Shown here in pieces: positions 1-19,340 of a stretch of 64,000 bases of DNA. A program made the translations under genes and the position numbers. The notes beneath the pieces were generated by a model, which saw nothing but the letters and a program-made list of their open reading frames with translations, did no database searches and was not told where the DNA came from. The DNA is taken from contig CM053251.1 in NCBI GenBank assembly GCA_028583405.1, positions 7,902,102 through 7,966,101 of the forward strand, given 5' to 3'. Source of the DNA: Pogonophryne albipinna (taxonomy: Eukaryota > Chordata > Actinopteri > Perciformes > Artedidraconidae). Position 1 is the stretch's first letter. Every line of letters starts with the position of its first letter.

Positions 1-59
1 CTGCATTTTGTTTTCGATCAAAGGTTCCCCCTCGGGGCGACGCAGGACAAAGAGACACA

Positions 60-6096
<6,037 letters not shown>

Positions 6097-7990
6097 GCTA
6101 CACACACACATACTTAGACCCACACACACACATGCATACCTACATACACACTGTGTTGCCCTTGAATTGATGCACATAGGCAAGCACTATTGACACACTG
6201 GCACACTCAAACACAGACGAGCCACAGACTTGTTTTTCCTCATACACATACAGTCTCACAGAGATGAAAACACACATTTACTTAAACATACTTTTGAAGA
6301 AGAGATGCTTAACGCCTGGTTTCCCAGCAGTTGTGTGTGTGCAAATGACAACTAAAGACTATATACACACTTCCAGAATCCTGATTTTGGGGAATTGTAC
6401 AAAGAGGTTTAGTGAGTGCTTACACCCCTACGAGCCCCTTGGAGGCTCCTGCTTGTCTATACATTATCTCTAAGCTCTGCCTAGCCCCAGAACATTGTAC
6501 TGTGCATGTATGGCAACAAGCACCTCTTCTTTAGGTAACCTGTAGGAAGCTACACCACCAGCAGGCGTCCCTTCTTTCTTAGTAACACACCTTCTCTGGA
6601 GCTCTCTGTGCTGATGGAGGTCAGCAGGGGGTAGAATGGTACCCTCAAACCATCCCCTTGAATGTGACTCCCTTTTAAGATTTGAACACAGGAGGGAACT
6701 CCCAGTGTACTCTGCATCGCCCCAGTCTCATATTGATTTCTGGCCCTGAGCTTGTGCAGCTAGTTTCATTTTTCACACACTAATTCCCCCCCCCCCCCCC
6801 CCCCCCCCCGGAGGACTACTACATCCCTACATGCTGCATCACCAGACATGCTACTTCCTCCCCCTCCTCTCTGCATCCCCCCTCCCGTTCACTACTGAGT
6901 GCACTTTGAATCAGGGAAGCTTTGAGTTTGAGACAAAGACAAAATGTGCACAGAGTGTGATTTTGGGGGGGGGAGAGCTTTTGTCTTGTATCCTTCATTG
7001 GAGACCCCACAGTGAAGTTTAATTAATTTCTATTGCTTATTTGAGTGGGAGATATTTTGCACTTAAGAGTTTTTTGAATGAGGATTGCTTCCACCAATCT
7101 TCCCTCCTCCTCCTCCTCCTCCTTCCTTTCTTCCTCCCTCGTTCTCCATCTTTGAAAGGAAAGATTAAATGTTGAGGCAAATCGCATAGGATGATGAGGG
7201 GATCTGATGTTTAAAAAAAAAACAAGATTCAACCTGGATTGAATCCCAATTTAAAAACTACCAATGTGACAATTGAGATTGGAGTTATAACCACGTGGTT
7301 CCCCAAAATCCATCTGTGACGCTAAAAGTAAAAAATAATTGTCTCAACGACAAATATTAGACACACATTTGATCTAAGTCGTGTGTTAGAAGCACACCAC
7401 CTGTTAGGAGAGGGGGGGGGTCAATGTTCTTGGCAGTCATTTGTTGTGTGAGAGCGATAAAGTCCAGCTTTTCTCATTTTCTATGAGAACTCATAGTTGA
7501 ATTTATATGTACATATATAAATATATATTAAAACTGTAAAAAAAAAAAAAAACTTACGCAAATGCTGTTTGACTCCAAAAAAAATAAAAAAAGATGTCAA
7601 ATCATTTGATTGGTATTGATGCAGAGGTTTATATTCTATATGAGGACAAAGTACTTTTAAAATCAAGAGAAAAAGACATGAGGCACCATTTCTGTTCTAT
7701 TTTTCTTTTTATGAATGGCATCCCTCTGTTATGAACAGATCAGCTGTCATTTCAAGTATTACAGATTACATTTCTTGTTCAAGGAAAAGGCTAAATAGTA
7801 TTTCCTTGCTAGATCTGAATCCATCGTTTGAGAAAGTTCTATCCAGATTTTCCCACTGGCTATTTTTGGCATCTTGTATACATAAGGCGTTAGATGAACA
7901 ATTGTTTTGTCCACCACTGCCTAATATTGCGTTCTACCAGTTAAGTTGGAAATATGTACGATTCGTGCAATAAACAAAAAGACAGTGCTC
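6097..7990 (+). other. Probable dcaf8 3' untranslated region
   Basis: This stretch is non-coding and follows the dcaf8 stop. It holds CA-rich sequence (6100-6200), a poly-C run (about 6787-6810), a CCT-rich stretch (7100-7130) and an A-run (7540-7552). An AATAAA at 7969-7974 is a plausible polyadenylation signal; an earlier one is possible near 7585. Short reading frames here look like chance. Confidence 0.6.
7969..7974 (+). promoter_or_regulatory. Candidate polyadenylation signal for dcaf8
   Basis: AATAAA lies about 1.87 kb past the dcaf8 stop and is followed by GT-rich sequence at 7985-8000. No transcript evidence is available. Confidence 0.45.
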
Positions 7991-9594
7991 TTGATGTTGT
8001 CATTTCATGGTCTCGTGTAATATTCATTTTATTTATCGACTGACAAATAAGTGCTCTGTGAAGTCTTTTGCTTTTACCAGTTTAGCAGGCTGCTGTATAT
8101 TCACTTGGATTTGGAGAATGATGGCTTCCTCACAGATCACACTTTAGGGATGTCTTTAGATTCATGTAATTGATTGATATGCTGTGCACATATTAGCAGA
8201 GCACAAGAGGTCCAAACCAGATCCAGCTCCAAAAAATGTGGACCCTACGTTCCCCATAAAGGAAATCAACTTTCGTGTTAAAGAGGTCACTAAGATATAC
8301 ATCTCAAGAAATGTGACTAATGCTGGCTTTACAATTATGTTTTCCTTTGGTTAGGATAGTAATTCATATTTCAGGCCCTTTCTTGATTTGAGATGGTTTG
8401 GCTCAAAAGCACAGGTGTAAAAAATATGAATAATGGTTGCATTTAACGTGGCTGTTTCTGGTGCAGTGTCATGTGTGCCGTTCCCAAAAGAACAAGTCAA
8501 ATCTGAAAAAAGGTTGCGAGCAGACACTACCCTTCACCTCATGGCTGTTTCCATGCAACCTCATAAAGGCTTCTGTCTAATTGTTGATAAGGGGGGGTTT
8601 AATCCTCCCAGGTGCCCAGATAAGTACACTACAGCTGAGCAAATAGTCATTGCAAAATACTAAACATGTTATAACCCTGCCTTTATCTGTATTAAGCACA
8701 TCAAATCCCTTGATCTATAAACAACATTTTAATTTCTGGGAGCATTTGATTGTTTCTGCTGAGAAATGACAACATGAAAATGGATCTTTACATAATGTTT
8801 TTATTCAACAGGTCTCTGAGTGGATATCAAACTCAATACGCATTTGCAATCTAAACATTTTGCCCACACTTTTACCAGTCACACCAAATCTCCATCCTTT
8901 ATCTGACATGACAGACAGCCTCATTCCTCATGAACAAAAGCTGACAAACTAAATAGTTAACAGGCACAGGGTGTCTGATCTGTACATCTGATTGTGTATT
9001 TTCTAGTTAGAGAACCTGAACTGAGGTTCTCCAGGCTGGAGTTTAGAACAAAACCAGATCTTTAAAAAAATATATATTTCCAGAACACATTTCAGATCAA
9101 GTTGAAGAGAGCAACACAGCTTCTTTCTCATCACTGACACACCAACTCTCTCACTCACACCAAATGATAATGTTTTGAAACCAGAAGGATATCATAATTC
9201 CATAAGACAGCTTATGAAGTGCGGTACCAAAAAGCACATAATGTAAAACAAAGCCCTTTACAACTTTTCCAAATGAATGAGTCAAGTCAAATATCATTAT
9301 CTCGTAATACAAATGAAACAAATATTTTGGAGTAAGTTGTTTTTGTGAGCTAGTTTAAATCTCCTAAAGAGGAAGAACAGCTGGGCTTCTATCCTGTTTC
9401 AGTCTGTCAGTGTAGCAGGAAGCCTCACACATGGAGGATGTGATAACTGTCAAATACATTCCACCATGACATCTTGCACATAAATATTAAAAAAAGGAGG
9501 CACGATCATGGGCTTTCAGTATTGGCCTCACTCATGCTAGTGCACACACAAGCTGATAAGAATCTGCAGGCACAAGAGCCAAGTGTCAGGTGTT
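7991..9594 (-). other. Intergenic region and probable ndc1 3' untranslated region
   Basis: No gene was seen. A minus-strand AATAAA at 8800-8805 lies about 790 bases beyond the ndc1 stop and could end its transcript. The rest, 7991-8800, is unremarkable spacer between the two convergent genes. Confidence 0.5.
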
Positions 9595-12500
9595 TTACTC
9601 CTTGTTTTCCAGGAACTGCTGCAATCTTTTCCGGTGCTCTGCAGACATCTGAACAGCACTGAGGATACAAAAATATATATACATTACACATTTTTTGTAT
9701 AATTTGAAGAGAGTCAATTTCAACGACAGGCCTTACCTTAAGTGACTTCCAAAAGTAGTAGTTATCCTGTAGATGGCAGTCTTGAGAGTGGCTCTGAGGG
9801 CAAAGCGCAGTGTTTTGTGAGTGGAGTCTCCCAGGCTGCTGGCCGACCGGACGGGCTTACTGGAGGCGTGAGGCAGCTTGAAGTGCCGATCTACCGCCTG
9901 GAGACGGGGGGAAAACACACAACACAATTCACTCAATTTCCTTGATGTCTCAGCTTCTTGTCAAACAGATAAAAATGGTCTTTTCTATATATCTATGTTG
10001 AACTTATGGAGCGTGAGTAAGTCTCATCTGAGTGACCCCCCACAATGTATCCCTTATGTCGTATTAACACTGCAGAGTACGGCTCTTACCAGCTCTTTAA
10101 TGGTTTTCAATTAGCAAAAGTTTTTGACACCATTTTCTGAATAGCAATTCTGAAATGCATTCAGCGAGTGGTCTAGATAAAATCATCCCTTTAATCAAAC
10201 CTTAACCAGCAGTAAGCCCTACAGTTCTGTTTGTTATTGCATTGTCCAGTAGAAGGTCTTCACTTGCAAAGTCAATTCACACTCAGCACAATACAGATGG
10301 GCTATTACATTTGACAGCAGTCTCCTTTTTCCCCATATCTCAGGGTAGTTGCCGCAAACCATAAGACGGCTTACCTCTTGTAAGACGAGCATACACCCGA
10401 GAATGCTGGGTAATGCAGTCTGTACGACCCCAAACTGGTCTTCTGAGAAGGAGGCTTGAACAAGGTACGTCAGCCCTGGGGGATGATGTAACAGAATATA
10501 TTGTACATGGTGTATCAACAGGACATATCGGCTTTAAATGAAAGTCCACCATCTCTGCCCACCTTCTAAAGCCCAGATGTGCGCCTGGCTGTCTGCAAAC
10601 AGAGCCTGACTGGAGGCTTCTGGAAGCTGCAAGAGAAAACGTTAACTAGTACAGAGTTTTCTAACGATTCAGACGGAAGCATCGCTACAGTAGACTGATG
10701 AATCAGGAAGTTGGGCTTAGTGATGCTACACTACAAAATGCATGCATGTTCAAAGGAAAATACAAACCACTCAGAAAGACAAGCAGACTAACCAAACTAG
10801 TTTCTAGTTCTACAATAAGGACATCGTGCTATGCCTTACAACATTCAATTGGTTGCGGGAGAGTTGCAAGACACACATGCTACACAACTCCTTGAATCCA
10901 GCTTTTAAAGTCATTAGTAAGGCTCATTGTAACAGCTAGAGGGGTGGAAAAGAGCTACATTAGTAATGTGTGTACAACTACATCCAAACACAGTGATCAA
11001 TTAGTGATGTCTGCAGGTGGGGGGGGGGGGGGGGGGGTGATGAACATCTAAAGATGAGAACATGCAAAGAACCCCTCACCGTGTTCACATGCCACACATC
11101 CTTACCTTGTTAAACAAATACATTATCAGCACGCGCTTTGCCAAGAAATGTTTAACCTGAATGGGACAATTAAGTGTAAAGTTGTTTCGCTTTAAAAACA
11201 ACACAACAAAATGAAACTCGTAGCAATAATGGCGTTTCACACTTAACCCTGGGCTAAGAAAACCCTGATCAACTCTGTACTCCACCAGATGGTGACTTTA
11301 TGAAGCAGAAGTAGGAAATCAATAGCCAGGCTACAGATGGGACACATGTTCGTAACATTTGTGGCACTCCTCCTGATTCATCTCTCCAGTGGCAGCACAG
11401 AAATGATTGGTGTGATTGAGCTGTGAAAAAAAAAAAGTGGCGCAAATAGTGCTATGTCCATTTTCTCACCTGCGCCTTCCTGGCCCATCACGGCGTAAAG
11501 GATTTTTGGCTTTGGAAAATCATGAAAATCAGACAAGAGAGAGAGAGGCCCCTCTGTGGGATTACTTTTGTTAGCCCAGGGTTAATACATGTGTGAAAGC
11601 CTTTGTCAACACTGTATACACATAATTATATTGATACTGTCATTCTGTATTGACAAGACTGAAATACCTGTTCTTTTCTGTTTTGGAGGAACTGAGCCAG
11701 GAGACTTGGTTTGGACGGTTCCTGTTTGGGACTGGGAACTGAGGAAGGGGATGCTGGGGGACTTCCATTGACCTGTGAATCTGAACAGAGATACTAAATC
11801 ACAAATGGGGAACCAGCAGTAAAACCTTAACTTGCCGATATCTATTTTTTATTTTAATAATACTGAACCTATGTAATTATACCCTGACGAGATAATGTCA
11901 TACCTAAAGCGTCAAAACCTCTGGTGATATTATGAATGGACTCAAAACACTACCATTAGTTTCAGAGCTATGAACCAGTTTGAACATGTAAATACTGGAT
12001 CAAAGTGTTTCGTCCGAGTGACCTCCTCTCACCTGTGGGGGTGGACCAGAGTTTTGGGAGTCTCCTCATGATGTGGGGGCTCTGCACTGTGCCGAACCAC
12101 GGGGAACACGGGTCCGCAGGAGCAGTCAGACGCCGCAGAGCGGGAGAAGCAAAAGGGCTGTCCGGGTCAGGACTAGTGAAGGGCGCTGTCAGAGGGCTCT
12201 GTGAGGCGCCAACAATGGAGCGAGCAAAGACTGACGTTGGGGTTTTCATCAGAAACGTGGGCCTCGGGCTCATCAGATCTTCTGTACCTGAGGTTAATTT
12301 GATTAAGAACAATGGGACACAAAGTAAGATTCAAAAGGTTTATCTTATATGCATAATAGCTAGGGAGGAGTCTCAAAGGATAAAGAGCACAGGTAAAAAA
12401 CAATGACATTTCTATATGTTTCATAATAAGTAAACATACTTGATGTCTCAGATGAAGTCTTCCTCTCACTACCAGTAGGAAGGGATTTGGCCCGGCCATT

Positions 12501-15500
12501 GGTTGCTACGGTGTCATGATAGGCTATGAGTCTCTGGGTCAGATCATTCAGAAGAGACAGACACTCCTTACTGATGGCGTTCCAGTTGTGAGGATGGCCA
12601 CCTGTTGAGACAAGAATGAACAGATAAATACATGTTTCTACTTTAAATTAGGGCTGTCAAACGATTAAATTTTTTAATCAGATTAATCACAGCTTAAAAA
12701 TTAATTAATCATGATTAATCACCATTCGAACTATGTCCAAAATATGCCATTTATTTATGTATATTGTTGTGGGAATGGAAAGATAAATGAAAGAAGGCGG
12801 ATATATCCATTTAACATACTATGTTTATTATAACATTTTTCTGCGTGTCAAAATGAAAGACAACCCACACACCTATCAATCATCAAACCGTGGGGTCTTA
12901 ATTCATTACGTGTTGATTTCTATCAACGGGGGAGTACTTCAGGAAAGTCGACAGAGGGGGGGGGCGGCGGCGGCGGCTAGTGGAGTACTTCGTGACCACA
13001 GAGCGTGAACGTTGTGATCAGCTGTTTTAGCGCAGTTCTCCAGTGAAGGGGGGAGGAGTCTCCCTCCGCAGCCGGTTGGCGTAGTTTTGGCACAATTCCG
13101 TTGTACAGACCGACGTTAACAGCAGCCCTGTCTGTGACACGGAGACCGACTCTGTCGTCCGGTGATCTAACCGCCTTCTGGAAAAGCTTCACAAGTACGT
13201 CGGTACGCAAATGCTCTTTGTGACACAAGTTTCAGATTACGCACATAACCTGCGTACCAGTTATGTGCACCCCTGTACTACAGCAAAAGTATTCTCCGTC
13301 GGGACTTCCTGCAACAACACCGACATTATCAAAGATGTTCTATTGAGAAGACGATCACTACGTGACAAAAGTTTTCAAAACCGTTTCTGGTCTTCGGTAT
13401 TTCCAGACAAGTGGCTTCTGAAATCAATCTTACTAACTGCTGTCTGTGCAATTTACTCCGCGCGAGTTGGCAGACTTTATTTGGCTTACTTTAACATCAT
13501 TTTTCATGGTGGGGCTAAGCCATTTCTTGGTATGGGTGTAGCCTACCCCAGCCATACCCTGGCGCTGCCACGTATGGGGCGGGCCATTCTGCACATGCGT
13601 TAAATGCGTTAAATATTTTAGCGCAATTAATTCAAAAAATTAATTACCGCCGTTAACGCGATAATTTTGACAGCACTACTTTAAATACAATCTGAAGTGT
13701 GTCAAGAAGTATGTTACGAAAGGTCAATCAAAAGCAGTCAAAGAAAGGACCTCTAGCGGACAAACCTGGCTGACTGAGACTGAAGACCTCCAAGCGTCTC
13801 AATGGGGAGTGTTGAGAGAGCAGAGCAAGGTCCTGAAGAGCTAGAAACTGAAATGTGGAGAAAAGAATAGTTACAATAACCAAATGCGAAAATTAGAAGC
13901 ACAGAGAAGAGAGTTACCATGTGTTTTATTTACCTTTAATATCATGGGCTGCTTGCCGGTAATAACTTTAGGAAGACACTGATGGGCATCCTCGGTAAAA
14001 GAAGACTGCACAGGAAAACTGTACACCTGCAGATAACAGCAGGATAATATTATTAGTTTCAAGCTACTAAATGCAAGTTCAATTGATCACTTGAGATGAA
14101 TCCTGGGAAGTTCATGAATATTATAAACAAGTTAGGCCTAGTGCACTTCAGACACTTGAGCACTCAAAGCTATGACAACATTGCCCCCTAGTGTCCCTAA
14201 ATTATTTAAAAAGCAAACTGAAGTCGTCCCTGCAACACAGCACTTGACTTTCACAGATTGGCAGTCAGATGTTATCAGAACTTGGCCGAGTCAATGGTCA
14301 TCACAGACGGCTGGCACTGATGTTAACCTGTAACCTTTGAATGAGCTTGAGACAGGTAAATAATATATAATCGGAAGGAAAGATACATGGTATAGAAGAG
14401 AAACAGAATGGAAGAAAACATATATGTTTGTAACCAACCACAACGTGAGACCCTTGCTTTTGAAATATTAGCCGTTGTATAAATGTTGTCTTCTATGGAC
14501 ATGCATACCTCAGTGACAAAGATCCTAAAGAGCAGCAGGGTGACGTGCCATGTGAGGAGCAGGAAGCCGGCACTGGCCCACAGCTGGTAGAGCAGGTTGA
14601 GGTCCAGCAGTCCAGCTATGCTGTCAAGAGGGTGGACAGAGCTGGGGATCACGGAAAGACATTAATGGAGTCCAAGAAACAGCAGTGAGTGGCTGCATCA
14701 GAGTTCCCGTTAGCCGGTAAAATATGCTGAAGACCGGCAGATCTTTCCGGTAAAAGTGTCCGGTCAAAATAATTTCCCTTTAGCGCAATACCGCATCAGT
14801 TGCGCCACTTATGTGACAGACAAGAATAGTCAACTCTAATGTCTAACACTTAATGTGGAGAAAGAGATGTCCTCTATGGGTTGATTGTGCGTTGATCTGT
14901 TGGTAATGCCTCGGGGTTCCGGTGGGCATGTAAACAAATGCATAATGCTGCGCTATACTTTGTGGCCTCACCCGGTTGCATAGCGACGCTTATTGTTTAG
15001 GTGTCTTTTAATAAGCAGGTAGTCATATCATTAGCTAGAACTAGCTGGATCTGATCGATATGGACATAAACGCGAGTGAAGTCTAATCTGACGGGAGAGA
15101 GAGATCAGCTGCTGCTGACGAGTCGATACGCAGCTCTGCATGATCACATGCAGCGGTGAGCGGACAAAACACACACCAGGTTAGAATATCACACGTAGCT
15201 ATTTTAATGACCTCTCAAACTACCGTAACGAGTTATAGATATGTTTAGTTTCACTGTCGGGTCACTACTGATCCGCGAGCTGCATGATACTGACGGGCTG
15301 TCAGGAGAGGGAGAGAGCGCTCCATTTATTATTCCCGTGTTATTGTAAGTTACTGTACACTTTTGAATAATGTAGTTCATCTACTATGATTAGTTTGTTT
15401 AATATCGAATCATATTAATTTGTTTTAAAGCTCAATAAATAACAAAGAAGACCTTTGACCGGCACTTTTCTCATTTTGTCCGGAAGATTAAACTTTAACG

Positions 15501-18500
15501 GACATTTTGAATAATATTCTAACGGGAACTCTGGGCTGCGTGTATTATTGTTTGAACAGATTGTAAAGACTTGATAACACAGAAGCCACACTGACCTGTT
15601 CAAATGCAGATTCAGTGTTTTACAAATCCATGCTTTTGGAATGTATCCTGTTATAAGAAAATAGATATTTTGTTAAAAACGAAGAACAGGTACAATAATT
15701 GAACAATAACTAATAGTATACGTATGAACAAAAACGATATGAGATAACATCATTCAAGCCTCTCCTAGCAGTTTATTCTAAGGTTACAGAGCAGGAGTAT
15801 TAGGGAAATGATAAATGTAAACAGAAATGACTTGCCCAAAAAGAAATACACAGCAATATAGTTCCTGACAGAGTAAAGGGCCTGAGTGGCGCTGCACTTC
15901 ACCAACGAAGGTAGGGATCCCTTAAAGCGAAGGTATTTGTATTGCTGGAGGGAATAATAGTGGGTTAACATTAACAGTGGATGATAACAGAATGTAAGAC
16001 TAATTCAATCTTAGGTATTTCATCTTGCCTAATGATCATTAGGGAGATGAATGAGTAAAGTCGCATCACATACCTGAACAGTGAGAAAAGGGACATAGTT
16101 CATGTTGTAGATCACACCCAGCATACTGTGAGATAATCCAACGAAGGCTCCAGCCAGCAGAAGGATGAAGTGATGCTCGTTCAGACACATCTGATGGGAA
16201 CTGTCAGCGCTGAAAACAAATGGAGGAAATTAAGACAATGGAGGAAGCATGTATAGTCAACATGATAGTTATGTTGTGCTGCTTACCCATCACCCAGTGT
16301 GCAGGGGTAGGCGATCGTTTCATATCTGCCCCCGATGGCGATGGCACAACACCAAGCCACGATTATTCCCATGATGCAGTGGGCCAGGGAGTTGACGAAC
16401 TGACGAGGGTGGAGCAGCTGACCCAACAGGGCGATTTTCGAGCATGCAATCGTTGGGATGACTGAAAAGAAACGACAGATTTACAACCGAAGAATATCAT
16501 ATGCTAGATGTCAATTCTTGGCCTGTCAAACACAAGACTTTTCTCAACATTGATATATAAAAAAAAGGTATGTATATTTAGAATCATTGACAAGGAGTGC
16601 ACATTTTGGAATCATGCTTTATACTGATTGATGTATGTTCAGGGTTCATACACTTTTTAACCAATGACTTTTCCATGATTTTTCCATGACCTTGACCTAA
16701 TTTTCCATGACCAAAAAAAATTACTCTTTCTCAGCGGTACCACTGAAAATTGTTTATTTTAACATGGAACAGGAATATAAGCTCTGCATATGAAACATGT
16801 TGTGCCTATCTAAAACAAATAGTAGGCTTATTAGCTTCTACACCAGGGGTGTCAAACTCAATTTCATCGCGGGCCACATTAGAATTATGGTTGCACTCAA
16901 AGGGCCGGTGGTAACTTTAAGACTATATAAATATACATAGATAAAATATATATAATATAATGCACAATGTAATAAACGTATTATATTCTTTGCACGCTCT
17001 TGCGGGCCACATACAATGAGGTTACGGGCCGGATTTGGCCCCCGGGCCTTGAGTTTGACACCCCTGTTCTACACGCTAAAGCAACTAAAATCTCTCACCA
17101 GCAAAATACCTCGACAGTTAAATGCCATTTTAAGTTTCATTACTATACGACACAGTATGTATTATCATTATAGTATTACTATTTCGGCGATTAGATAACA
17201 TATACATTATATTTGATGCAACTTTGGGAAAAATATTGTTTTCCATAACTTTTCCAGGGCCTGGAACTAGCATTTTGAATTTCCATGACTTTTCCAGGTT
17301 TTTAATGACCGTAAGAACCCTGTATGTTATACTGTGTGTTAAGCAGTGTGAAAAGTATTACACATTTTTTTTTAAATGTCCAGAAAAGATGAGTTTTTTC
17401 TTTAAATGCATTCATCACTCTACAATGAACAACCTGATAAGGAAATGATGTATCAAATGATGTTATTCCAATTATTTAATTTGCAGATACAATTATTTAC
17501 TTTCACAGTGAGCGGTCACTTCTGATGTATGAACCCTACAGTCTGTATTGTATACAGCATAAGCTCATGTAATGTATCTATGTTCTGCTAAGCCAAAAGC
17601 CTAAACTATCAAGGCACATCCTTTTAGACAAAGCCATTTACTATTTAACAAAAACAACAACACAGGAATATTTCAGAATGTCATCATGTCTCTCACCTGT
17701 ATAATATTCCAGGTTGAGGAACCCCACCATGATGATGACTCCACACAGCAGGATGAAGGAGAAGATGGCACTTGCACTCGTTAAGAAGGACAGACATTCT
17801 GCATGTAAAAAAACAAGTCTACAGTGAGCTTCAGACAACTTCAGGTAGCCATGAGTCTCAGATCACAATGACCACTGACCTGATACTGACTGGATGGGGT
17901 GAAGCAGACTGAACCTGCTGAGGAGCACAAACACTGCTGTGATGGGGGGCAACAACAGGACGGCCCAAGCGATACTCGCCACAGCTCTCCAGCAAATCAC
18001 CTGTAGAAAACAGCCAGTCAATATTAAATACATAAGAAAGACACAATGTTAACTCACATTGTCAGTTTGAAAACTTCGAGAATATACGTTTAGTTAAGGG
18101 ATGAATATTGTTGTTATTATTTGTGACATGCGTTCCTAATTCATTCATAATGTAAGTAATAGCTATGGTCATTTTGTTTTCCTGTGGTGTGAACTTCTTT
18201 GAGTTTGTACATACATTTAGAAACAAAAGACATCCGTATCTGGAAAATTCTATACAAATATATTTTAAGTTGAAATATTCTCATGTTGAGATAGTCATAC
18301 AAACACGTTAAATTAATTAAACAATTGCATTTTTCACTTTTTAGATATTTTTTGTTTTAATCATAGCGCTGTTTACATTTGTGCAAGAGGACTAACAAAC
18401 TATTTTTTAATTATTCCTGCTGAATTTGGCTCACTTCTCAAAGTCTTTTAAACTCATCTCATTAAAAAACGTAACTTTAGACTGAAATGTGTTGATGTAT

Positions 18501-18842
18501 TTGTATTATAATTGTCAAACCTGCGCTACCTAGCCTTTATTTCAAAACAAAGCTTTTTAGCTCTTGATAATCTTATGTAGTTTTTTCAAATTACTCCGGT
18601 TTCTTGTATGGTAAATGCTTTTAAACTGTGCCACTTTTCTTAATATTGTTGTAACTTTGGTGCTTTTGTGTGGATTAATGAAAGCTGAATGTTAGCTACA
18701 GCCACAGCTAGCATAAACAGAGAGGCTAACGGTAATGTATTAACGCAAACACACGCGATACATTTTTCTCTTCTATGAATGAAGACTTAAGTTCAAGACT
18801 CACCTTGCGGACAAACCAACAGCTTTGCTCAGCAGAAAACAT
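9595..18842 (-). CDS. ndc1: Nucleoporin NDC1 (transmembrane nuclear-pore anchor)
   Basis: Coding exons in transcript order: 18842-18804, 18000-17880, 17798-17697, 16461-16287, 16209-16074, 15944-15836, 15647-15596, 14641-14509, 14026-13934, 13847-13766, 12601-12440, 12287-12033, 11780-11668, 11156-11106, 10626-10563, 10475-10375, 9897-9737, 9658-9595. They join in phase to 670 residues (human 674). The N-terminal half has about six hydrophobic segments, roughly residues 14-40, 55-80, 105-130, 155-175, 205-227 and 255-285. A Ser/Pro-rich linker follows. The conserved C-terminal half includes [35 protein letters not shown] and [13 protein letters not shown]. The family anchors nuclear pore complexes in the pore membrane. 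The intron at 15835-15648 appears to use a GC donor. Several introns are filled with hAT elements. Confidence 0.95.
12641..13686. mobile_element. hAT non-autonomous element with 8-bp target duplication (ndc1 intron)
   Basis: The element body is 12649-13678 (1,030 bp). It starts tagggctgtcaaacgatta, and the opposite end reads inward as tagtgctgtcaaaattatcg. CTTTAAAT flanks it directly at 12641-12648 and 13679-13686, an exact 8-bp duplication as expected for hAT. The ends are rich in TTAAT words. A 130-codon open frame (13211-13603, +) shows no recognisable transposase motif and is probably fortuitous. It lies in the ndc1 intron between exons 10 and 11. Confidence 0.85.
14691..15541. mobile_element. 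hAT non-autonomous element filling an ndc1 intron
   Basis: The element body is 14699-15533 (835 bp) with perfect 15-base terminal inverted repeats CAGAGTTCCCGTTAG / CTAACGGGAACTCTG. It is flanked by GGCTGCAT and GGCTGCGT, an 8-bp duplication with one change. CCGG-containing subterminal words occur at both ends. Its interior (about 14978-15173) is, on the minus strand, homologous to part of the element at 62732-63778, although the termini differ. No coding capacity was seen. Confidence 0.88.
15648..15835 (-). other. ndc1: Apparent GC-AG intron of ndc1
   Basis: The upstream exon ends TTTTTGG and the next bases are GCAAGT, the usual form of a GC donor. The acceptor is ...TAACAG/GATACATTCC. Joining here gives FFLG-YIPKAW, which matches the family. 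The nearest GT (GCAA/GTCATT) would break the frame. A sequencing error or C/T polymorphism at the second intron base is the main alternative. Confidence 0.75.
16633..17329. mobile_element. hAT non-autonomous element with a second element nested inside
   Basis: The element body is 16641-17321. Its ends are agggttcatacact... and ...gtaagaaccct, and both sub-ends repeat TTTCCATGACTTTTCCA-like words in inverted order. It is flanked by GTATGTTC and GTATGTTA (7 of 8 identical). The 223-bp element at 16844-17066 is inserted within it, so the outer element is about 450 bp without it. It lies in the ndc1 intron between exons 3 and 4. Confidence 0.8.
16836..17074. mobile_element. Nested hAT miniature element with perfect target duplication
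   Basis: The element body is 16844-17066 (223 bp) with ends CAGGGGTGTCAAACTCAA / TTGAGTTTGACACCCCTG, a perfect 18-base inverted repeat. The exact 8-bp duplication TTCTACAC lies at 16836-16843 and 17067-17074. GGGCCACAT and GGGCCGG words give it the look of a widespread vertebrate hAT miniature family. It inserted after its host element at 16641-17321. Confidence 0.9.
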
Positions 18843-19340
18843 GTTTCTTGGATAAATAGAGAGCCAAATGGTGATAATAATCTCTTCGGCTCTCCTGCTG
18901 TCAAACTATTTTCCACTGTTTCCCATATCGCGCCACATGCATTCAAAGGACCCTGAAGGACCCCGTTAAGAGTTGTCCGTGTACCTGCCTGTTGCTAGCC
19001 AGACGATTGTAGTTTAATGAGCTTGTTCGACAATAACATATTTTTAAATTCGGCCAGTCGGTCCAACTCAAGCTAGGTTAAAAAGTACAAGCTAACAAAG
19101 TATAGCTAGGCTGTTACAGGTAAATGTTGACTGAAACAGAGTGATACAAATTCTGAAATAACTACATTGTCACAGAATTAAATTACAGAAGGTATCAAAA
19201 CAAGCCAGAAATCAGCTTTACATTATTTTATATTGCATATGTTTTACTTGTTTGTTTGATATTTACAGATATATCACACACTAATAATTATCTGCTTTAT
19301 CTCGCTTTACTTTCTCACTGCAGTCTGTCACACAGTTAAG
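18843..19340. other. ndc1 5' flank, no gene seen
   Basis: This is the roughly 500-bp gap between the start of ndc1 and the end of the upstream coiled-coil frame on the same strand. It should contain the ndc1 promoter and 5' untranslated region. No clear TATA box was seen. CGCGCC occurs near 18931, but no CpG island is obvious. Confidence 0.4.

Noticed and set aside
13211..13603. 130-codon open frame inside the hAT element in an ndc1 intron
   Set aside because: No transposase motif, membrane pattern or family resemblance; it sits in non-autonomous element sequence.
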